Shown: positions 58,734-64,000 of the stretch, one piece after another
How the letters are laid out: every line of letters begins with the position of its first letter
How positions within the stretch are numbered: position 1 is the stretch's first letter
Program-made: the position numbers and the translations under genes
Notes under the pieces: model-generated
Seen by the model: the letters and a program-made list of their open reading frames with translations, nothing else
Told to the model about the DNA's origin: nothing
Database searches by the model: none
Assembly (NCBI GenBank): GCA_027924645.1
Contig: BSBN01001757.1
Location: 124,001-188,000, forward strand
Direction of reading: 5' to 3'
Length of the DNA stretch: 64,000 bases
Origin: Cunninghamia lanceolata
Taxonomy: Eukaryota; Streptophyta; Pinopsida; Cupressales; Cupressaceae

Positions 58734-59215
58734 TTGAACTTTGCCATTTGGTATTTGGTAGTGTATGCATGTATTTGTGCATCCAAGATAACTTTGGCAT
58801 TCATTGTGTATGTTTGAGAGTTAACTTTAGCAATCATTTGCTGTGTTCATGTGTGTTTGAAAGTTAACTTTGGCATTCACTTTGTGTGAAGTGTGTTCCT
58901 ATGTATTTGAACCAAATTTGGCATTTACTTTTTTGTGTATGAATGTACTTTGAAACTACAATTTTGTGTTGAATGTATGTACAAAAATACTTTGACATTC
59001 ACTTTGTTTGGAGTGTATGTACATAAATACTTTCAAACTTTGATGATGTTCACTTTGTGCTTGTGTTCATGTTTGAATGAAATTTGTATTTCACTATGTG
59101 TGTCATTAAAAGTTAACTTTGATACTCACTTATGTGAATTGTGTGCCTATTTGTTTGAACTAACTATGTTCACTTTATGCTTTTTTTCATGTTTCAATGA
59201 ACTCCACTTAAGTGG
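58734..59215. repeat. Degenerate tandem repeat, about 60-bp unit
   Basis: Around seven imperfect copies of 'GTTAACTTTGGCATTCACTT' followed by a TGTGTG...TATGTATTTGAA section. Several overlapping short plus-strand ORFs arise from it and are not genes. Confidence 0.82.
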
Positions 59216-59484
59216 ATAAAGAATTCACTTGGTCCATTAGAGGCTTCTTAAAGTCTCTAGATGCTAATTAAATACAATTTAAATTTAAATTTAATATAAT
59301 AGAGAAAACTAATAAAATAAATAAAGATAATTAGATTTCAAAATTCAACTAAATTGAATTAAAACATATGCGCATAAATTCTAATACACTCTAAGAAGTG
59401 TGAAACACTTTTACAAAAGTGTGGAATTCATCACAACATCAAATACAAGGCATGAACTATGGAGATACAAGCAAATGTACAAGG
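59216..59484. other. Short AT-rich gap without genes
   Basis: No coding or repeat signal between the satellite and the next LTR. Confidence 0.6.
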
Positions 59485-62400
59485 TGTAATGCCCTGCCAT
59501 GCAACCCTAGAGATAAGTCACTTAAAGCAATAAAAGACATATTTTTTTTTTAATTTATTTATTTTAAAATAATTAATGATAACAAAACATAACATAATCT
59601 GGTACAACAAGTTAACTATCATCCCTATGGATAACATGACTACATTATTGTGATTAAACAATATACAACAACATACAAAATTCATGCAAACTATGTTTAC
59701 TTATATGATTACCTTAATAATTACTAACAATATCTAACTAACAGCCATGGTTGTTCTGATTCCCAAAAGTACCAAAGGAACACACACATGCACACAAATT
59801 GTAATGCCTACCCATGGATTAGCAATAATGAACCCAACAGATAAGATATTAATATACAAAGTTTTCATTAATAACCAATATTTATAAAAAAAAATGAAAT
59901 GTAAGATACAAACTTTTCAAGGAGCTTATGCACATTTATACACCTTTACCGATACTGCCAGGTAGTCATTTATTCGCCAAGTGGAAAGGTACCTCCTTAG
60001 CTCCAAAGTCATGCATGTCTTATAATCACAAACTGCACATCTAAAGAGACATTAGTCTTGGATGATTAATTTTCAAAACAAATGTCCATTGTATAAAAGA
60101 CAAGCCTAAGGCCCTAAGGGGCCAACCTAATGTCTCGGGGGCTCATCCATGATGGCCTTGCCTACATATACATAGCGTAGAGACTTCGTAGTTTGGGAAC
60201 TAGATCTTGCAACCATTAGATGGTTTCATACAAAACAGAACTTCTAAGGTCTAATCAACATCTTCATACTTAGATACACATATATATTTCATTTCTTTCT
60301 TATGGGTAATAAAAGATTGAGGATTGCCTATCTCACCATAATCTCCTAAAACTCTTCTAATCATAAATGATCTTCAGACCCACATACAAGTTACTCCTTT
60401 GCTTAACTATTCATGCAAGCTAACAATAGATCCTTTTTTTGATAATAGAAAACCTAATTTCTAAATGCTAATTTAATAAGAACACACAGTATAAGCTTAA
60501 TCTTACATATATACACCAACGTAATCCATGTTGCCATCATCGACAAATGTATACAGCTTCAGCATTTGGATGCTAGAGAATTTCAAGTCTTTTATTTGAC
60601 AAAAGAGACCTATAGAAACTTCCCAAATATCATGAAGTAATATATATATAAGTCTCAAACCCACAATTTCATAATCTCCATTCAACAATAATAAAATTAC
60701 TGACCTATCATTACGGGACTAATTCCCATAATTTGAAATTATCCTTACAAAGATTTAGTTCATAATTTCTTCCATTCTAGAAGGAGACTAAAATATATGG
60801 TCTAACTTCTAAATGAACCTAATTGGAGAAGGAATAGCTTACATTGATAAACAATTTCCTCATTTAAAACTGAACTTAAATTTACTAGCTTTCGTAATAA
60901 ATAGAACTACTTTTTCAAAGAAATTATTCACTATCCTAATTGATTAAATCAATTATCGAAGAATCATAAACTTTTCTTTTACCATTCTTTCTTACTTTAC
61001 ATATAATCAATAATTATCATCAAAAGTTCCTAAAATTGTAACACAATAAATCGATATCTCAACCTACATCCTATATTTTTACTATTGATAACAATCTTCA
61101 AGGTATGCCACATAAGTCAATGATGAATTCATAGAGATATTCTCAAAACAATATCAATTCATCTATTCTTTGAGTTGAAACCATTCCACGAAACTAGGAT
61201 ACATTTCAAGACCTAAGTTGTATTTATAACAACAATCTTATTACTATAGAAGACACAGCATAATTCCATCTATTAAACCTTATTAGAACGTATTAGTCGA
61301 TCAAGGTATTTAAGCAATCCTACAATGTCTACGTTTCTTTAAGCAAAACATAGTTGATTCAAACAAAAAGGTAGTTTATGGACTCCATCGACCAATTATG
61401 AAGAGTGATTATGAATCATAAACGGTTAAAGAAATTAAGTGACAAGCATAAGTGACTTTTTGGATAAACAAGGATTCAATTTAAATATAAAATGAGCACC
61501 GAGTTTGCACTAAACCTTACTTCTTCTATACTCAAATTATATCTTTCACGGCAATAAGGAAAGACTCTCTTATGACAGTATTATATTAGATTACTACATT
61601 AAAACCTTCTAAGTGAGCATTAGGAGGAGGTAATGCAGCAACTCCAAGGTTACCTATTAACACAAATGTTATAATTCAATTATACACAGGATAAACAATT
61701 CAAGTATACAAAAATAGGTCTTATCGAACCATCAAAAAAGGAGACATTTTCATCTAGAGAACATGACTATAAGAAAAATGAAGACATTTAGCATGCGTCG
61801 TTGAGGTTGAAATTGGAAGGACATTAGGGATGAAAACCACTACTATGTGCTGGTAGTGTTATGTATAAATCAAGGGCCTAAGATTACTGAGAAACATAAC
61901 AGATCTTATATATCATTATAGAATCCAAATTCCTAAGCCCATACTCAAATTAGAACCACTAGTGCCACAATAACAAATGGCTATGAGTGTCCATATCTAC
62001 CTATGATTTTTGTCAGATATTATAGTTGGAAATGCTCTGGCAGACATGCAAACTTGTTTGACAGAATGCCACAAGGAGGTGTTATCTCATGGAAATGCAA
62101 TAATTGATGACATGCACCAAAAGGTTTTATTAATAACCATAAGATACAAATGGTAGGTAAAACCCAAAAAAGATTTCCACAACTTCTGCCAGCGACCTCC
62201 TGTCCAAGATTTAATTAGGAGCTTTAGAATAGAGATAAATTTTCAACAGAGTATATCAAAGGTTAGATACCATGAAAACATTTGATTTGTTAAACATGCC
62301 CCATGGAACAACTATTAGAATTGTTAAGAACCTTTGAGTCTGCATTGATTGCTATGCAGAAATGAAGTTTAACTCCTTGATGATTGTCACAAGAGAAAAG

Positions 62401-63997
62401 TTATTTGAACTGCAATAATCATTTTAAATAGGGACAACTTTCTAATGGAGATCATTAGTGATGTTAAATGAAGAAATCTAAATAGGTTTACACTATAATA
62501 ATATGTGATGGCAGATCTCCTGAAATAATGAAGGTATGTCCATCACAGCATCAAAGACTGTAGATTTTGAGAGCTATTACAATTTTAGATTCTCTTATTA
62601 ACATGCATGCATAAAGAGGAAACATAGACAAGGCACATGATTTGTTTGATGGAATACCTCAAGGGAAAGTCATTACATGTGATGCAAATTTTGCAGGGTA
62701 CTCATAGAATTGGAATAGACGATCAAGCTTAAGAAGTTTACAAGGAAAATACAATAGATGAAGGTCATGGCACTATACCTATAGTTGAATGAAAGACTTC
62801 CAGGCATGCAGAGAACCGCAACAGACATATCAATTCACTAGAGGTCGTATAGGTTCCATCAATGGAAATTGTTGGAGAGACATTAAAAATTAGCTTTATC
62901 AGTGCAAGTGTCCATCCACATGCCTGAGATGCATTGTAAGTGAACAAGTAGAGGCTTTCCAGACCCCCCATTACGCTTCTAATTTTCTAACTTATAGAGG
63001 AATTGAAAAGTGTGGCCTTCTAGGTATGGTTGTCTAAACTCGGTCCCCGCTAGACTGTGATCTTTCCTCCCTTTCTACCCACCCTCTTGTTGGCTTTCTT
63101 CTTTTGTTTTTCCCCCAAAACTTTCTAATGGTGAAATTCTCACATACCCTTCCCCCGAAGTGCTAAAATAAGAATGAATTAAATAACTTGTGGCCATTAC
63201 AAAATAGGGACTGTGGCGCATGTAAAGAGTGGCACTATTCTTGGAATTTTGTCACTGCAGAGATTCAAGTATCATTTAATGCAGAGAAAATACATTAAAC
63301 ATTACCAAACACTAATTGAATCAACGATTTAATAAAAAATGCTATGCCAGTCTCATAGTCAATAATAGCAACAAAGAAGCATAACCGACGAGTAGTGAGG
63401 TCCCAAGAAACATAACATTACTAATTCCCATTCGCTATTGCTCACTAGAAGAATTAACTTCATAAGAAGGCACATCCGGTGCTCATGTAGTTTACAATTC
63501 ATACTAGATTAGAGGGCACAAAATGCATCTTTCAATCATGAAATTCAAATAATTCAAGGTGTTTGAATGATCAACCTACCCAAATTGGGCTAGCATGTAA
63601 ATTCACCATTCCAAACTAATATGCTGAAACAGAGGGAAATTTTTGCCTAACACAATACTAGAACCCATATACATACAATGACCAAAATGCAAATACTTAC
63701 TATCAGATCATTAAATAAAAGTGGGATTAATTCTGACATACCTTAGTTAAGAAATTTATAAGTGTTCAATGTTGAATTCCCTTACCAGTGGCAGAGGTCT
63801 ACTCCATTACTCAGTCTAGCTGGATGACCCCCCGGAGTCCTTCTCTCTCTCTCTCCCCCTCATAGAGTTCTGAATCGCATACCTTTATTAGATGGTATAA
63901 CATAAACAAGAAATAGATATCGACGTTACTAGCTGAGTCACACTTAGTCAACGACCATTAAACTACACAACCATGGTGAGAATGGAGGGGCACTACA
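59485..63997 (-). repeat. Solo LTR, 4513 bp, with antisense PPR remnant
   Basis: On minus it starts TGTAGTGCCCCTCCATTCTC at 63997 and ends GCATGGCAGGGCATTACA at 59485. caagg lies before it (59480-59484), and the three bases visible after it (63998-64000) are caa, as expected for a 5-bp duplication. No PBS follows the LTR end. It is homologous to 53257-58508 over the terminal 800 bp and at the start to 28195. A PPR remnant lies on plus at 62010-62770. Confidence 0.88.
62010..62770 (+). pseudogene. Degraded PPR gene fragment, antisense in solo LTR
   Basis: The plus strand encodes SDIIVGNALADM (62014-62049), LFDRMPQGGVISW (62055-62093), STTSASDLL (about 62175-62200), MKTFDLLNMPHG (about 62272-62306) and, with one stop, SLINMHA-stop-RGNIDKAHDLFDGIPQG with KVIT and FAGYS (62596-62706). 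These are unmistakable PPR motif pieces; each motif is about 35 residues in host genes and forms a helical pair that binds RNA. Frames are broken between pieces. The order GNAL, MPQ-V-SW, TTSA-LL repeats the order in E1 (3196-3480). The LTR itself runs on minus. Confidence 0.88.
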
Positions 63998-64000
63998 CAA

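Noticed and set aside
58344..58867. Plus- and minus-strand ORFs over the second GA array
   Set aside because: Same low-complexity artefact as the first array.

Overview
This is a plant nuclear intergenic window with no intact host gene. It is built almost entirely of old, nested retroelements. The very long LTRs (about 4.5-5.6 kb), the low gene density, the heavily mutated Ty3/gypsy and L1-like LINE coding remnants and the AT-rich sequence suggest a large-genome seed plant, most likely a conifer or another gymnosperm. That taxonomic call is an inference. No tRNA, rRNA, CRISPR array or bacterial-type operon was seen.

Layout, left to right. (1) 1-5614: a minus-strand LTR retrotransposon (E1). 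It has a 4960-bp 5' LTR, an initiator-Met-tRNA-type primer site, only about 550 bp of internal sequence (integrase C-terminus), a polypurine tract and the start of the 3' LTR. (2) 5615-19991: a plus-strand Ty3/gypsy element (E2) with broken gag-pol. Its 5' LTR was hit by E1 and by a non-autonomous LTR element (EB, 5688-11338, TSD tattc), and EB was hit by a 3.2-kb TG...CA element (EC, 7663-10873, TSD agact). EC is dense in TGACGTCA and CATCATCAT/GATGATGAT motifs. (3) 19992-27640: AT-rich remnants, an LTR end, and a minus-strand gypsy fragment (E4). (4) 27640-44275: a plus-strand LINE (LINE2) split between its RNase H domain and a downstream ORF by a composite LTR (28195-41772, TSD aatta). That LTR itself contains a nearly complete minus-strand LINE (LINE1, about 29257-36935) and a small copia fragment. 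(5) 44276-51500: a third LINE 3' fragment, AT-rich sequence, a possible SINE and possible remnants of spliced exons. (6) 51510-59215: a complex satellite island with a long GA/GGGAGA purine array, interrupted by a 5252-bp solo LTR (TSD gagag). (7) 59485-63997: a minus-strand solo LTR of the same broad superfamily (partial TSD caagg).

Two observations stand out. First, three of the long LTRs (E1, 56 kb, 62 kb) carry degraded pentatricopeptide-repeat (PPR) coding sequence antisense to the LTR, which suggests one ancient capture of a host PPR gene by an LTR. Second, two independent LINEs have, downstream of RNase H, the same extra reading frame: a conserved N-terminal domain with a HQGLIL motif, a basic RRSxR patch, an acidic stretch and a coiled coil. 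A third LINE 3' fragment carries its C-terminal half. This looks like an undescribed third ORF of a plant LINE lineage.
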